Source of the DNA: Acidobacteriota bacterium
GTDB lineage: Bacteria > Acidobacteriota > Blastocatellia > Pyrinomonadales > Pyrinomonadaceae
Length of the DNA: 64,000 nt
Reading direction: 5' to 3'
NCBI GenBank assembly: GCA_016716435.1
Contig: JADJWI010000001.1
Location: forward strand, 310,001 to 374,000
Part shown: positions 31,843-41,215 of the stretch, piece after piece
How the letters are laid out: every line of letters starts with the position of its first letter
Numbering within the stretch: position 1 is the stretch's first letter
Position numbers and translations under genes: made by a program
Notes under the pieces: model-generated
What the model was told of the DNA's origin: nothing
The model's input: the letters and a program-made list of their open reading frames with translations, nothing else
Database searches by the model: none

Positions 31843-33060
31843 TTAGTGCCCCTTGCCGTGGTCTATCGCCCGCTGCAGGAACGGATCCATGATCGGCATG
31901 ATCGGCCGCTTCGCATACTGATAAAAGAAGAACGCCATCCAGAAACCGCCGACCGCGATCGGGGCGACGATGTCCATCCAGCTAAAGCTCTCAAGCAGCG
32001 GAAGCCCCTTGCCGTGCGTTTCGATACGCGGCGTCGGGCCGATCAGGAAATACATATCGACGAGCCGCATCACGAGAATAAAACCTGCCATCGACGCGAG
32101 TAGTTTCGCTTTTCGCTTGAAATCCTGCTGAAGCAAGATGAGGAACGGGAACGCAAAATGGAAAAGGAGCAACCCGCCCGCGACCCACTGCCAGCCGCCA
32201 TCAAGCCGGAAGATGTAGTAGCCCGTTTCTTCCGGGATGTTGCCGGACCAGATGATAAGGAACTGCGAGAAATTGAAGTACGTCCAGACCATCGTGAAGG
32301 CGAGCATCAACTTGCCGAGGTCGTGGAAGTGCCGCTTATCAAGCACGCGATTCATCGGAGCCTTGTCCGACAAAAAGGCGAGCATGGCGACGGCAAAGCT
32401 GAATGTCGCAAGAGCCCAGCCGGCGACGAAAAGGAATCCCCAGATGGTCGAGAACCAGTGCGGCTCGAGCATCATGACCCAATCGACGGTCGCGAAGGTT
32501 ACGACGAGTACGTAGATCACCATCGTCGGGCCGGAAAACGCCGTCGCTCGCCCGAGCCATCTGGCTGCCTCTTCGTGGTCCTTGGACGCATCCTGAGCGG
32601 CTGACCATTTATTAAGTAAATAAACGATCACTCCGAAAATGATGAAGTAGATCACCGAACGGAGGATCCAGCTTTCGGTCGTCATGAACCAGCCGCGGTG
32701 CACCATTGCGTAGTCATCCGCCGGAAGGTGTGTCCACTCGTAGAGATATGAAAGGCCGAAAAGTATCGGCAAAAAGATCAGGAAGATCACGGGCAGCGTA
32801 CGCGTTGCTGCCTCAACGATCCGCCGTACAACGACGCCCCAGGCACCGCCCGTCAGGTACTGAAGCATCAGCACGCCGATCGAGCCGAGCCCGAGCCCGC
32901 TCCAAAAGATAAAGCCGAGCAGCCAAGACCGAAGCCCCTGCTCAACATTGAAATAGGTCCCGATGGCCCACGCGATGAACGCAATGCCGCCTGCACCAAG
33001 AGCAATGCTCTGGTACTTCTTGATCTCGGCCGGTGCCTGATATTCGCCGTGTCCGTTCAT
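31843..33060 (-). CDS. actF: Alternative Complex III membrane subunit ActF
   Basis: The 405-residue protein has about ten membrane helices and is a smaller NrfD-like relative of ActC, as is ActF in Rhodothermus and Flavobacterium complexes. Segments such as GWFMTTESWILRSVIYFIIF and GKLMLAFTMVWTYFNFSQFL fit the quinol-oxidoreductase subunit family. It helps form the membrane part that takes up quinol. Its ATG shares a base with the ActE stop. Confidence 0.9.
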   Translation of the reverse strand: MNGHGEYQAPAEIKKYQSIALGAGGIAFIAWAIGTYFNVEQGLRSWLLGFIFWSGLGLGSIGVLMLQYLTGGAWGVVVRRIVEAATRTLPVIFLIFLPILFGLSYLYEWTHLPADDYAMVHRGWFMTTESWILRSVIYFIIFGVIVYLLNKWSAAQDASKDHEEAARWLGRATAFSGPTMVIYVLVVTFATVDWVMMLEPHWFSTIWGFLFVAGWALATFSFAVAMLAFLSDKAPMNRVLDKRHFHDLGKLMLAFTMVWTYFNFSQFLIIWSGNIPEETGYYIFRLDGGWQWVAGGLLLFHFAFPFLILLQQDFKRKAKLLASMAGFILVMRLVDMYFLIGPTPRIETHGKGLPLLESFSWMDIVAPIAVGGFWMAFFFYQYAKRPIMPIMDPFLQRAIDHGKGH

Positions 33061-33773
33061 TAATTGGCACCTCCGTTCGGCTGGGCGGCCGGGCTTGCGG
33101 CCGGCGCCGGTGTTGCTGTTGCCGCGGGCTGAGTGCCCGAGTTCATTCTCATTATCTGTTCAGGATTTTGGCTCGCCTGGAGCGTCCGAATGTAAGCCAC
33201 GATCGCCCAGCGGTCCGCTACCGGAATCATTGCCTTCTGGCCGGTCATACGTCCCCAACCATTTGAGATCACGTCAAAGAAATGTCCGACCGGAGCACCA
33301 CGCAGCCGGTCAATGTGATACGACGGCGGCCGTACGAACCCGCGGCGGACGATCATGCCGTCGCCCGCACCGACCGGACCGTGGCAAACGATACAGTTGA
33401 TCTTGTAACGCTGTTCGCCGCGGTCGATCAACTCTTTTGTAACCGGTATCGGGAACTCGTCGATCGCGTTCGGAAAGCTCGTCACAACCGTGTTGCCGCT
33501 TGCGTCGGTCGAGGTCTGAACCTGTGCATTCGGGTCCGGGTTATCGATCTTGCCGGTATAGAAGGCCTTGTTTTCCTTCAACAAGCCGCGAGCGACCGTT
33601 CCCTCAACCATGTCGCGCGAAGCACGCCCATCGGCAAAGAAATCGCTCTTCTTATAGGCCTTGTAACGCGGCTGGTCCTGCATATCGAACCGAACTCCGC
33701 AGCCGGAGGCAACCATCGCAATCGCGAAAAGGCAGGCGATGAAAACACTGCGAGCAGGATTATTCTTCAACAT
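33060..33773 (-). CDS. actE: Alternative Complex III cytochrome c subunit ActE
   Basis: I chose the ATG at 33773 (MLKNNPARSVF), which has AGGAG in GCAGGAGGTGTTCGATG; longer starts overlap actD coding sequence heavily. The 237-residue protein is a lipoprotein (lipobox VASGC), with a single haem-binding CIVCH and a likely axial Met in a loop such as GRMTGQKAMIP. It passes electrons from ActA/ActB toward the oxidase. The C terminus is an Ala/Pro-rich tail. It overlaps the end of actD by 14 bases. Confidence 0.92.
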   Translation of the reverse strand: MLKNNPARSVFIACLFAIAMVASGCGVRFDMQDQPRYKAYKKSDFFADGRASRDMVEGTVARGLLKENKAFYTGKIDNPDPNAQVQTSTDASGNTVVTSFPNAIDEFPIPVTKELIDRGEQRYKINCIVCHGPVGAGDGMIVRRGFVRPPSYHIDRLRGAPVGHFFDVISNGWGRMTGQKAMIPVADRWAIVAYIRTLQASQNPEQIMRMNSGTQPAATATPAPAASPAAQPNGGAN

Positions 33774-34293
33774 CGAACACCTCCTGCGGCTTAAGTTCGC
33801 CAAGAAACGCCTTGGTCTCGTCATAATCGTATTTCGAATCGGCCGCCTCGACCAGCAAAAAGAACTTTTCACGCGAAGCGAGCGCGAATCGCGGCACATT
33901 GAAGACCGGATGATATGGCCTCGGCAGCCCATTGAGAAAAAGCATTCCGAAAACCGCCGTAAAGCCCGCGAGCAGGATCGTCAGCTCGTAAGACGGCGGA
34001 ACGAATGCCGGCCAACTTAGGTACGGCCGCCCGCCGACGTTCATCGGATAATCGATATAGTGGACAAAAACCTGGAGCCCGATGCCGAGGCAAAGTCCCG
34101 CGAGTCCGCCAAAAAACACCAGCACCGGAAGAATGCTCCGCTTGATCCCCAACGCCTCATCGATCTCGTGAAGCGGAAATGGCGAAAAGGCGTCGGTCTT
34201 GGTGTACCCGGCCTCGCGCACTCGATTTGCCGCATCGACCAGATCGGTCGCGGTATCGAATTCAGCCATTAAGCCGTACAGTTTCTTCTGCAT
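33760..34293 (-). CDS. actD: Alternative Complex III subunit ActD (DUF3341)
   Basis: The 177-residue protein has an N-terminal soluble domain (LYGLMAEFDTATDLVDAANR, about residues 5-50) and two membrane helices (about 55-78 and 100-122) around a conserved GRPYLSWPAFVPPSYE loop. This is the DUF3341 pattern of ActD. It carries no redox centre and supports the ActC/ActF membrane part. Confidence 0.92.
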   Translation of the reverse strand: MQKKLYGLMAEFDTATDLVDAANRVREAGYTKTDAFSPFPLHEIDEALGIKRSILPVLVFFGGLAGLCLGIGLQVFVHYIDYPMNVGGRPYLSWPAFVPPSYELTILLAGFTAVFGMLFLNGLPRPYHPVFNVPRFALASREKFFLLVEAADSKYDYDETKAFLGELKPQEVFDVEE

Positions 34294-34312
34294 AACAATA
34301 AACCTGGCTCAG

Positions 34313-35773
34313 TTACTTTCCGCCTTCGCTGTTAGGCGGGTCCGTTCGGTCGTAGGTCTCCTCGACGACGACCACATTCTCCTCAAAATCCTGATGGTGC
34401 CCGTGCACATTCGCTTCCGGGAGTAGCGTTCTGACCTCAAAGATCGAGATGATCGGAACGAACCGGATGAACAGATAGAGCAGCGTGAAAAAGAACCCGA
34501 TGGTGCCGACGAACATCGACCAATCGAAGACGGTCGGCGAATACATAGCCCATGACGAGGGCAGGAAGTCGCGGTTCAAGCTTGTAACGATGATCACAAA
34601 CCGCTCAAGCCACATACCAACGCTGACAACCAGCGAGATCATGAACAGCCAGAAGGCGCTTTCCCTGAATTTCTTGAACCACAGCAACTGGATGGACATA
34701 CCGTTGCAGAGGATCAGCAGCCAATAAGACCACCAGTACGGCCCTTCCCAAATTCGGTTCTTCATCATGAACCATTCGTACTCTGCCGCACTATACCAGG
34801 CGAAAAAACCTTCCATCGCGTAGCCATAAACCACGATCAGCCCGGTCGCGAGCATCACCTTTCCCATATAGGTGAGGTGGGTGTCCGTGATGAAATCCTT
34901 CATGTTGTAAAGGATCCGGAGCGGAATAACGAGGATCAGAACCATCGCGAACCCGGCAAAGATCGCACCCGCAACAAAGTACGGCGGGAAGATCGTTGCG
35001 TGCCATCCCGGCAGTTGAGAAACGGCGAAGTCGAAGGACACGATCGAGTGGACAGAGAGAACCAGCGGTGTCGAAAGCCCGGCAAGCAGGAGATAAGCTA
35101 TCTCATAGCGATGCCAATGGCGTGCACTTCCTCGCCAGCCCCAGGAAAGCAGGCCGTAAACAGCCTTGAAGAATTTATTCTTTGCCCGGTCCCGGAGCGT
35201 TGCAAAGTCCGGGATGAGGCCGACGTACCAGAAAAGCAGCGAGATCGTCGCATAGGTCGAGACTGCAAAGACGTCCCAGATGAGCGGCGAGCGAAACTGC
35301 GGCCAGATGCCCATCGTGTTCGGGTACGGGAAAAGCCAGTAAGCCGCCAGCCACGGACGGCCCGTGTGCAAGAGCGGGAACATCGCGGCGCAGGCCACGG
35401 CGAAGAGCGTCATCGCCTCCGCAAAACGGTTGATCGAGGTCCGCCACTTCTGATTAAGCAGCAAAAGGATCGCCGAAATGAGCGTTCCGGCGTGGCCGAT
35501 GCCGATCCACCAAACGAAGTTGATGATGTCGAAGGCCCAGCCGACCGGTTGGTTGTTGCCCCAGATTCCGATACCGCGGGCGAGCAGCACCACTACCGAG
35601 AACAAGAGAAGCTGTGCGACGATGAACGAGATCGCAAAACCGATGTACCAATGGAACGGCGTTCTCCGCTTTAGCGAAAGGTCGCCGATCTTATCGGATA
35701 CGGTCCCGAACGAATGGTCGCCCTCCACCATTGGAGGATAGATCCTTTCTTGTATTTCTTTGATGTCTGACAT
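34313..35773 (-). CDS. actC: Alternative Complex III membrane subunit ActC (NrfD/PsrC family)
   Basis: The 486-residue protein has about ten membrane helices. It shows the NrfD-family segment WWIGIGHAGTLISAILLL and the later SVHSIVSFDFAVSQLPGWH, which together shape the quinol site and proton path. The C terminus is a polar cytoplasmic tail. It is the main quinol-oxidising membrane subunit of the complex and lies between actB and actD. Confidence 0.94.
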   Translation of the reverse strand: MSDIKEIQERIYPPMVEGDHSFGTVSDKIGDLSLKRRTPFHWYIGFAISFIVAQLLLFSVVVLLARGIGIWGNNQPVGWAFDIINFVWWIGIGHAGTLISAILLLLNQKWRTSINRFAEAMTLFAVACAAMFPLLHTGRPWLAAYWLFPYPNTMGIWPQFRSPLIWDVFAVSTYATISLLFWYVGLIPDFATLRDRAKNKFFKAVYGLLSWGWRGSARHWHRYEIAYLLLAGLSTPLVLSVHSIVSFDFAVSQLPGWHATIFPPYFVAGAIFAGFAMVLILVIPLRILYNMKDFITDTHLTYMGKVMLATGLIVVYGYAMEGFFAWYSAAEYEWFMMKNRIWEGPYWWSYWLLILCNGMSIQLLWFKKFRESAFWLFMISLVVSVGMWLERFVIIVTSLNRDFLPSSWAMYSPTVFDWSMFVGTIGFFFTLLYLFIRFVPIISIFEVRTLLPEANVHGHHQDFEENVVVVEETYDRTDPPNSEGGK

Positions 35774-35849
35774 ATCATTTCGGCCGCCGTCCGGCCCGAA
35801 TCGATCATCCGGCCTTTGGTCAGGTCACCCCGCCCGCGGCCATCAAGCA

Positions 35850-38800
35850 TTAATGTCCGTCGTTGCCCTCTTTCTTTGCCGCAGTTTCCGGCTTCGCGTG
35901 CGAGACCTTCTTGATCTTCGGCTTTACATAGCCCGGCATCTCGGGGTTCGGATTCTTGACATCCGGCAAATAGGTCGTCCGCGGCTGTGTGTTCAACTCA
36001 TTGAGCAAGTTGTAGTTACGCGGATCGACCTTGACCTTCGCGACCTTGCTGAGCGGGTCGTTCATATCGCCGAAAACTATCGCACCGGTCGGGCAGACCG
36101 ACTGGCAGGCCGTCAGAACCTCGCCATCGCGGACACGGCGTCCTTCCTTCTCTGCCTCGATGCGAGCTTCGGAGATACGCTGAGTGCAGTAAGTACATTT
36201 CTCCATCACGCCGCGGCTGCGGATCGAAACCTCGGGGTTTCGCATAAGCTTGTACTGCGGCGTATCCCAGTCCTGATAAAGGAAGAAATTGAACCGGCGA
36301 ACCTTGTACGGGCAGTTGTTTGAGCAATACCGCGTACCGACACAACGGTTATAAACCATGTCGTTGAGGCCTTCCGGATTGTGAACGGTTGCCGTTACCG
36401 GGCAAACGACCTCGCACGGTGCCATTTCGCACTGCATACACAGCACCGGCTGGAAGTGCGGGCCTTCGGGCTTGCTGACGTCGCTGCCGCCGTAGTAGGT
36501 ATCGATACGCATCCAGTGCATCTCGCGGGCACGAGCGACCTGTTCCTTGCCTACGACCGGGATATTGTTTTCCGATTGGCAAGCCAGCACGCAGGCGTTG
36601 CAGCCGACGCATGAACTGAGGTCGATCGACATCGCCCACTTGTGGTTCTCGGCGTACCATTTGTCGTACTCGGGCGTGTTATACATCGACTTCGACTTGA
36701 AGTCGTCCTGCTTGCCCTTTGTGACGTGCTCTTCGTAATGGTTAACGTCCCAAACGCGGAGCAGATCGCGGCCTTCCATGTTGAAGTGAATCTGCGCGGA
36801 TGCAATGGTCGTGGTTTCGGCGGTCTTCAAAATATCGCCGAAGCCGAACGTCATCGCATCGGAACGCTGCACCTGAAACGCATTGTAGCCAAGGCCGGTT
36901 CCAACATTTCCGGCTCGCGTACGGCCGTAGCCCATGTAGATCGTTATAACGTCATCGGGCTGGCCCGGAGCGATCCACATCGGGACGCCGTCAAGCTCTT
37001 GCCCCTGATAGGTCAGCTTGACCACGTCCGAAAACATATTGTTGCCGTGGCTGTTGATAAAGGCAGTGGGCCGTTCACCGCCGGACTGTTCACGAGCATC
37101 GTTCGAGCGGTTGATGCCAAGCCGGGCGGCGGTCGCCGGGCTGATCAGGCCGACGTTGTCCCAGGTGATCTTGGTCAGCGGGTTCGGAAGTTCCTGCATC
37201 CAGCCGTTGTTGGCAAAGCGACCGTCGTAAACCGAAGGATCAGGCAGGATCGTCACCTCAAGCGGCCCGCTGCCTGAATTTGCCGCGGCCGGCTGGCTGA
37301 GAAATGCAGTATTTGCTGAGACCGCCTTTGCCGGATATGCACTATTGGCGAGGAATCCGTCATGAACCGCACGCCGCCAATTGTCCTCAAAGGTGCTAGG
37401 AGCAGATGTAGCCGCGGGAGTTGCTGCTGCCGATGGCTGAGCGTTTGTGTTTGAATTCGCGGCCGTGTTCGCGTTTGCCGCTACAGCTACCGGAGCCGGT
37501 GCGGGTGCCGTGGCCCCGATGTTCTGCGTCTGCCAGTATTCGCGTACGATGTCGTAGTCTTTCTTTTCAAAGTTCTCGCGGAAGAAAAGCTGCGTCAGCT
37601 CGTGTACCGATTTTCCGCCATAGAGCGGCTCGATAAGCGGCTGGGTCATCGTGACAGTGCCATCATACGCACGGCCGTCGCTCCACATTTCGAGGAAGTG
37701 CTTCTCCGGCACATGCCAATGGCAGATCTCGGCTGTCTCATCAAAATGCAGCCCGAGGTGAACACGCATAGGGACTTTTGTGTCCTGCGTCCCTTCGGGA
37801 ACGAATCGCTTGAAGTTGAGCTTGAGGTCGGCGGGGGTTGAATAAACGGGATTTCCGCCCATCATCACCAGCATTTTCACCCGTCCGGCGTCGATGTCGG
37901 CGACCAATTCGCTAAGCTGTTCGATCTGCGGCCGATCGGCATTTGCTGCCAGCGGGTCGGTGTAAACAACCGTTTCGCCGACGTTGCCGAGAGCTGCGTT
38001 CATCGCATGTGCAATTGCGTGAACGGCCGGCGGCTGATTATCGCCGGCGACGACGAGCGAACGGCCGCGGAAGGCCGAAAGGTCTTTCGCCATCACGGCG
38101 ATCCAGTCCGAATTTTCCGTATAAGTGCTGCTCGCACCGCCAACGCCGACGGCCGCGGCGATCGCCTTTGCGACCTCGGTCATCTGGCTCGGCTTGACCG
38201 CCAGACGGTGGTCCGCCTTCGCTCCGGTGAGCGTCATCGTCGTTTCGATGGCATAGAGGCGGCTGATCTCTTTGTTCTCTTCAGAATAGCGGCGGGCCTT
38301 GGCAAAATCCGCCATGTACCGGACGTTCGAGCCCGAGAAGATGTCCGAATCGAGCGAAAGCACGCGCATTGCCCGGTCAAACCTATAAACCGTGTTCACA
38401 GGCGAACCGAAAGCGAGCTTTGCCCCTTCGTGGACATTATCCTTGTTGACCGGCTCGTATTGGACCCATTTCAAATTCGGAAGTTGGGTCTGAAGTTGCC
38501 GGATCTGCGCTTGCAGGGTCGGCGAGGTCACGGTCGGCGTGAGGAAGCGGATGCCCGCACCTCCATCGGCGCGGTTCTCGTTTATGGAGGACCGCATTGC
38601 CGTAACGAAGTTCTGCCAGGAGTTCGGTGCACCGCGGTACATTACCTTCTGCGAACGATCCGGGTCATACATGTCCAAGATCGCCGCCTGTGCGTAAATG
38701 TCGGTCGCCCCGAGGCTTGCCGGGTGCTGCGGATTGCCTTCGATCTTGATCGGCCGGCCCTCGAACGACTTGGCGAGCACGCCGGTGGCGACCCCGCCCA

Positions 38801-39134
38801 TCGTCATCGCGGTTGCAAAAAAGAGTGGTTTGCCCGGGAGCATGTCCTCATTGGGCCGGACATAGGGCACGATCTTTTCCGGCGGTTGAATGACGCACCC
38901 CGAAAGGCCGGCAAGGGCGAGCGAGGCACCCATCACCTTGATAAAGTTGCGGCGGCTGAGGCTGTTGTCCCATTCCTCGGCCTGGATCGGGAATTCTCCC
39001 TTGACGAATTCCTCGAACTCCGGCCGGTCGGCCAGTTCTTCAAGGCTCCGCCAATAGTCCTTGCCGCTGTTTTCCGCGAGAATTTCGTCTCGCAGTTTTG
39101 CAAAGTTTTGTATGCTTTCCTGACTAGGCATCAT
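35850..39134 (-). CDS. actB: Alternative Complex III iron-sulfur subunit ActB (fused)
   Basis: I chose the ATG at 39134, six bases after AAGGAA. The large protein (about 1094 residues) has a long N-terminal extension. A Tat-type motif SRRNFIK follows at about residue 60, then a lipobox-like LSGC, so it is exported folded and may be lipidated. The first two thirds are molybdopterin-oxidoreductase-like without an expected cofactor, interrupted near 555-580 by an Ala/Asn/Pro linker. The last third is a four-cluster ferredoxin domain (CVGCNACVLAC, CMQCEMAPCEVVC, CVGTRYCSNNC, CTYC with CQSVC). It connects the membrane subunits with the cytochromes. Confidence 0.94.
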   Translation of the reverse strand: MMPSQESIQNFAKLRDEILAENSGKDYWRSLEELADRPEFEEFVKGEFPIQAEEWDNSLSRRNFIKVMGASLALAGLSGCVIQPPEKIVPYVRPNEDMLPGKPLFFATAMTMGGVATGVLAKSFEGRPIKIEGNPQHPASLGATDIYAQAAILDMYDPDRSQKVMYRGAPNSWQNFVTAMRSSINENRADGGAGIRFLTPTVTSPTLQAQIRQLQTQLPNLKWVQYEPVNKDNVHEGAKLAFGSPVNTVYRFDRAMRVLSLDSDIFSGSNVRYMADFAKARRYSEENKEISRLYAIETTMTLTGAKADHRLAVKPSQMTEVAKAIAAAVGVGGASSTYTENSDWIAVMAKDLSAFRGRSLVVAGDNQPPAVHAIAHAMNAALGNVGETVVYTDPLAANADRPQIEQLSELVADIDAGRVKMLVMMGGNPVYSTPADLKLNFKRFVPEGTQDTKVPMRVHLGLHFDETAEICHWHVPEKHFLEMWSDGRAYDGTVTMTQPLIEPLYGGKSVHELTQLFFRENFEKKDYDIVREYWQTQNIGATAPAPAPVAVAANANTAANSNTNAQPSAAATPAATSAPSTFEDNWRRAVHDGFLANSAYPAKAVSANTAFLSQPAAANSGSGPLEVTILPDPSVYDGRFANNGWMQELPNPLTKITWDNVGLISPATAARLGINRSNDAREQSGGERPTAFINSHGNNMFSDVVKLTYQGQELDGVPMWIAPGQPDDVITIYMGYGRTRAGNVGTGLGYNAFQVQRSDAMTFGFGDILKTAETTTIASAQIHFNMEGRDLLRVWDVNHYEEHVTKGKQDDFKSKSMYNTPEYDKWYAENHKWAMSIDLSSCVGCNACVLACQSENNIPVVGKEQVARAREMHWMRIDTYYGGSDVSKPEGPHFQPVLCMQCEMAPCEVVCPVTATVHNPEGLNDMVYNRCVGTRYCSNNCPYKVRRFNFFLYQDWDTPQYKLMRNPEVSIRSRGVMEKCTYCTQRISEARIEAEKEGRRVRDGEVLTACQSVCPTGAIVFGDMNDPLSKVAKVKVDPRNYNLLNELNTQPRTTYLPDVKNPNPEMPGYVKPKIKKVSHAKPETAAKKEGNDGH

Positions 39135-39177
39135 CAATGATTCCTTTCCCTTTCCGGTAAACGATCAACGGCAGCCA

Positions 39178-39837
39178 CTAACGGTGACACACCGAGCAGC
39201 TCGTCAACATTTCGCGGCTGCGGATCTTGTATTCTTGCTTGAGCTGAACACGTGCTTCGGTCGAAAGGTCGCTATCCTTCCAACGCATGTTATATATCTC
39301 AGATTTCGGCCTGATGAACTTCTCCGGCTCGCGGTGGCAAGCGAGGCACCACTCCATTTGAAGCGTATTTTCCTGATAGACCGAAGGCATATTGTCGATC
39401 TGGCCATGGCAGGTCGAGCATCCTATGCCCTTTGCGATGTGGATGCTGTGGTTAAAGTAAGTGTATTCCGGCAGGTCATGCACGCGTTCCCATTCGATCG
39501 GCGTATTGTCGCGATAGCTGGCACGAACGGGCTCAAGGTATGGGCTATCCGACCAGATCTGCGAGTGGCAGGTCATACACGTCTCGGTCGAGGGCATACC
39601 CGCCGACGCGGTCGTCTCAACCGTCGTATGGCAATAGCGGCAATCAATGCCATCGTCACCCGTGTGGTGCTTGTGGCTGAACTGCACAGGCTGCTGCTTC
39701 TCGACGTATCGTCCGGTAAGATAGGACGAGCGGGCGAGCTGTGTGTATGCGTAAAAGGCCGTTACGGCCAGTACGACGCCGAGGATCATTGTGATCTTCG
39801 CCACATTGTTCGCGCTTTTTGGAAAAAACTGGGCCAT
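39178..39837 (-). CDS. actA: Alternative Complex III pentahaem cytochrome ActA
   Basis: The 219-residue protein has an N-terminal membrane helix (about residues 14-32) and five haem-binding sites: CRYCH, CMTCH, CSTCH, CLACH and CSVCH, the number known for ActA. It wires electrons from ActB to downstream cytochrome domains. It is the first gene of the respiratory operon. AGGTG precedes the ATG. A 7-bp hairpin (arms TTCGGAG and CTCCGAA at 39933-39939 and 39956-39962) lies in its leader. Confidence 0.94.
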   Translation of the reverse strand: MAQFFPKSANNVAKITMILGVVLAVTAFYAYTQLARSSYLTGRYVEKQQPVQFSHKHHTGDDGIDCRYCHTTVETTASAGMPSTETCMTCHSQIWSDSPYLEPVRASYRDNTPIEWERVHDLPEYTYFNHSIHIAKGIGCSTCHGQIDNMPSVYQENTLQMEWCLACHREPEKFIRPKSEIYNMRWKDSDLSTEARVQLKQEYKIRSREMLTSCSVCHR

Positions 39838-40100
39838 TGTTACACCTGAAAAACCCCAACCACCTCGATTCGATAGACCAATATCTTCAATTTACGAGAG
39901 TTGCAGGCCTCTAAATCGTTCGAGCTTAAATTTTCGGAGGTTTAGATCGGAAAAACTCCGAATAATTTAACTAAAGTCCGGGCAAACCGCAAGCTCTGCT
40001 CTTTACAAATTATTAACGCCAGCGTCCAAATACAACGCCCGGTCGAATTAGAACCACTGATAAGCGTGATTAACGCCTTCGAAACGGCGATACGATCCAT

Positions 40101-41024
40101 TCATTTGCCGTTTCCGGCAATACATGCCCCGATCGCGTATGCATCCGTCCCCAATTCGCCGCTGACGATGGTCAGATCACGAAATGACGGGCCGAACGAA
40201 AGCTCGCGGGCTCGCGAAACGATCGAATCCAAAACTGAATCTCCGGCGTTCATTATCAAACCGCCGAGCACGACCCGCTCGATGTTGAGCAAATTGATCA
40301 CGCTCGCGAGGGCCGAACCAATATATGTGCCGGTCCGTTCGAGCATCATCATTGCAAAATCATCGCCCTTTACCGCCGATTCGACGATCTTCTCGACCGT
40401 CAACTGCGAATCATCGAGCGAAGCAAGGTCTGAGGTAGCGTCCTGATGTATCCTGCTCACGGCACGCCGGACGATGTTCGGGCCAGATGCAACATCCTCA
40501 AGCCGAAGCCCGTCGGAATTTATAGCCACATACCCAAATTCACCCGCAAAACCCGAACTTCCGCGCCAGATATCTCCATCGAGGACGATAGCCCCGCCAA
40601 TGCCGGTGCCGAGCGTTGCATAGAACATACTCGCCGCATTGCGGCCGGCCCCGAAGCGATATTCACCAAGCGCTCCGGAATTGGCGTCGTTTTCGACCGT
40701 GACGGGCTTGCCCCAAGCGTCGGCAAGCATTGCACCGATCTCGGTGCGTGAAAGCTCAGGAAATGCAGCCGAGAATTCGACCCGGTTGCGGTCATTGCTT
40801 ATCAAACCCGGGACCGCGATCCCAACACGCTCGACCTCGCCGCCAACCTCCGCCAAACACTCGCGTCCAAACGCCGCGATCCGCTCCGCTATCCCAGATT
40901 CAGTGCCGAGCACCGCCTCCTTCCTGAAGACGATCTTACCCTCAGCCAGCGTCACGGCCGTAAGCCCGGCCGAACGAACGCTAATGCCAAGTGAACCGGT
41001 CTCAGAATTGGAGAGCGAGGACAT
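40101..41024 (-). CDS. ROK-family kinase lacking the usual zinc motif
   Basis: I chose the ATG at 41024 (MSSLSNSETG); a longer frame exists but adds residues unlike the family. The protein (about 307 residues) has the ROK landmarks: a VPGLI loop, TVENDANSGALGEYRFG (the catalytic Asp sits in the NDAN context), a GTGIGGAIV phosphate loop and LASVINLLNIERVVLGG. The usual GHxxVDPxG zinc finger (CGCGxxGCxE) is absent, and the sugar-contacting His of the EIGH motif reads EFGY. Sugar kinase activity is therefore uncertain. It lies divergent from the VWFA gene, with no helix-turn-helix domain. Confidence 0.82.
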   Translation of the reverse strand: MSSLSNSETGSLGISVRSAGLTAVTLAEGKIVFRKEAVLGTESGIAERIAAFGRECLAEVGGEVERVGIAVPGLISNDRNRVEFSAAFPELSRTEIGAMLADAWGKPVTVENDANSGALGEYRFGAGRNAASMFYATLGTGIGGAIVLDGDIWRGSSGFAGEFGYVAINSDGLRLEDVASGPNIVRRAVSRIHQDATSDLASLDDSQLTVEKIVESAVKGDDFAMMMLERTGTYIGSALASVINLLNIERVVLGGLIMNAGDSVLDSIVSRARELSFGPSFRDLTIVSGELGTDAYAIGACIAGNGK

Positions 41025-41215
41025 AATTTCGAAGCAATTTAACTGAGAAGCAAAGGGAATTCTAGACGCTGGCATCAAGGGTGTCAAAGACCATCCCATA
41101 AGTTCAGCGGAAAAACCGAAAATGTTCTGCCGACGAAGATAACTCTTGATTAAAGCCAACCAATCGACCACAATTTGAGTCAAAGCTCTGAACTTCTTGA
41201 ACAAAGGAAAATTAT

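Noticed and set aside
38007..39140. Long open frame (377 codons) on the plus strand opposite actB
   Set aside because: It is antisense to a clearly recognised ActB coding sequence, has no domain, and its composition reflects the mirrored codons of the real gene.
39933..39962. Terminator for the ROK kinase gene
   Set aside because: The 7-bp stem has a 16-base loop, no following T-run, and lies well past the gene end in the actA leader, so it is noted only as a hairpin.
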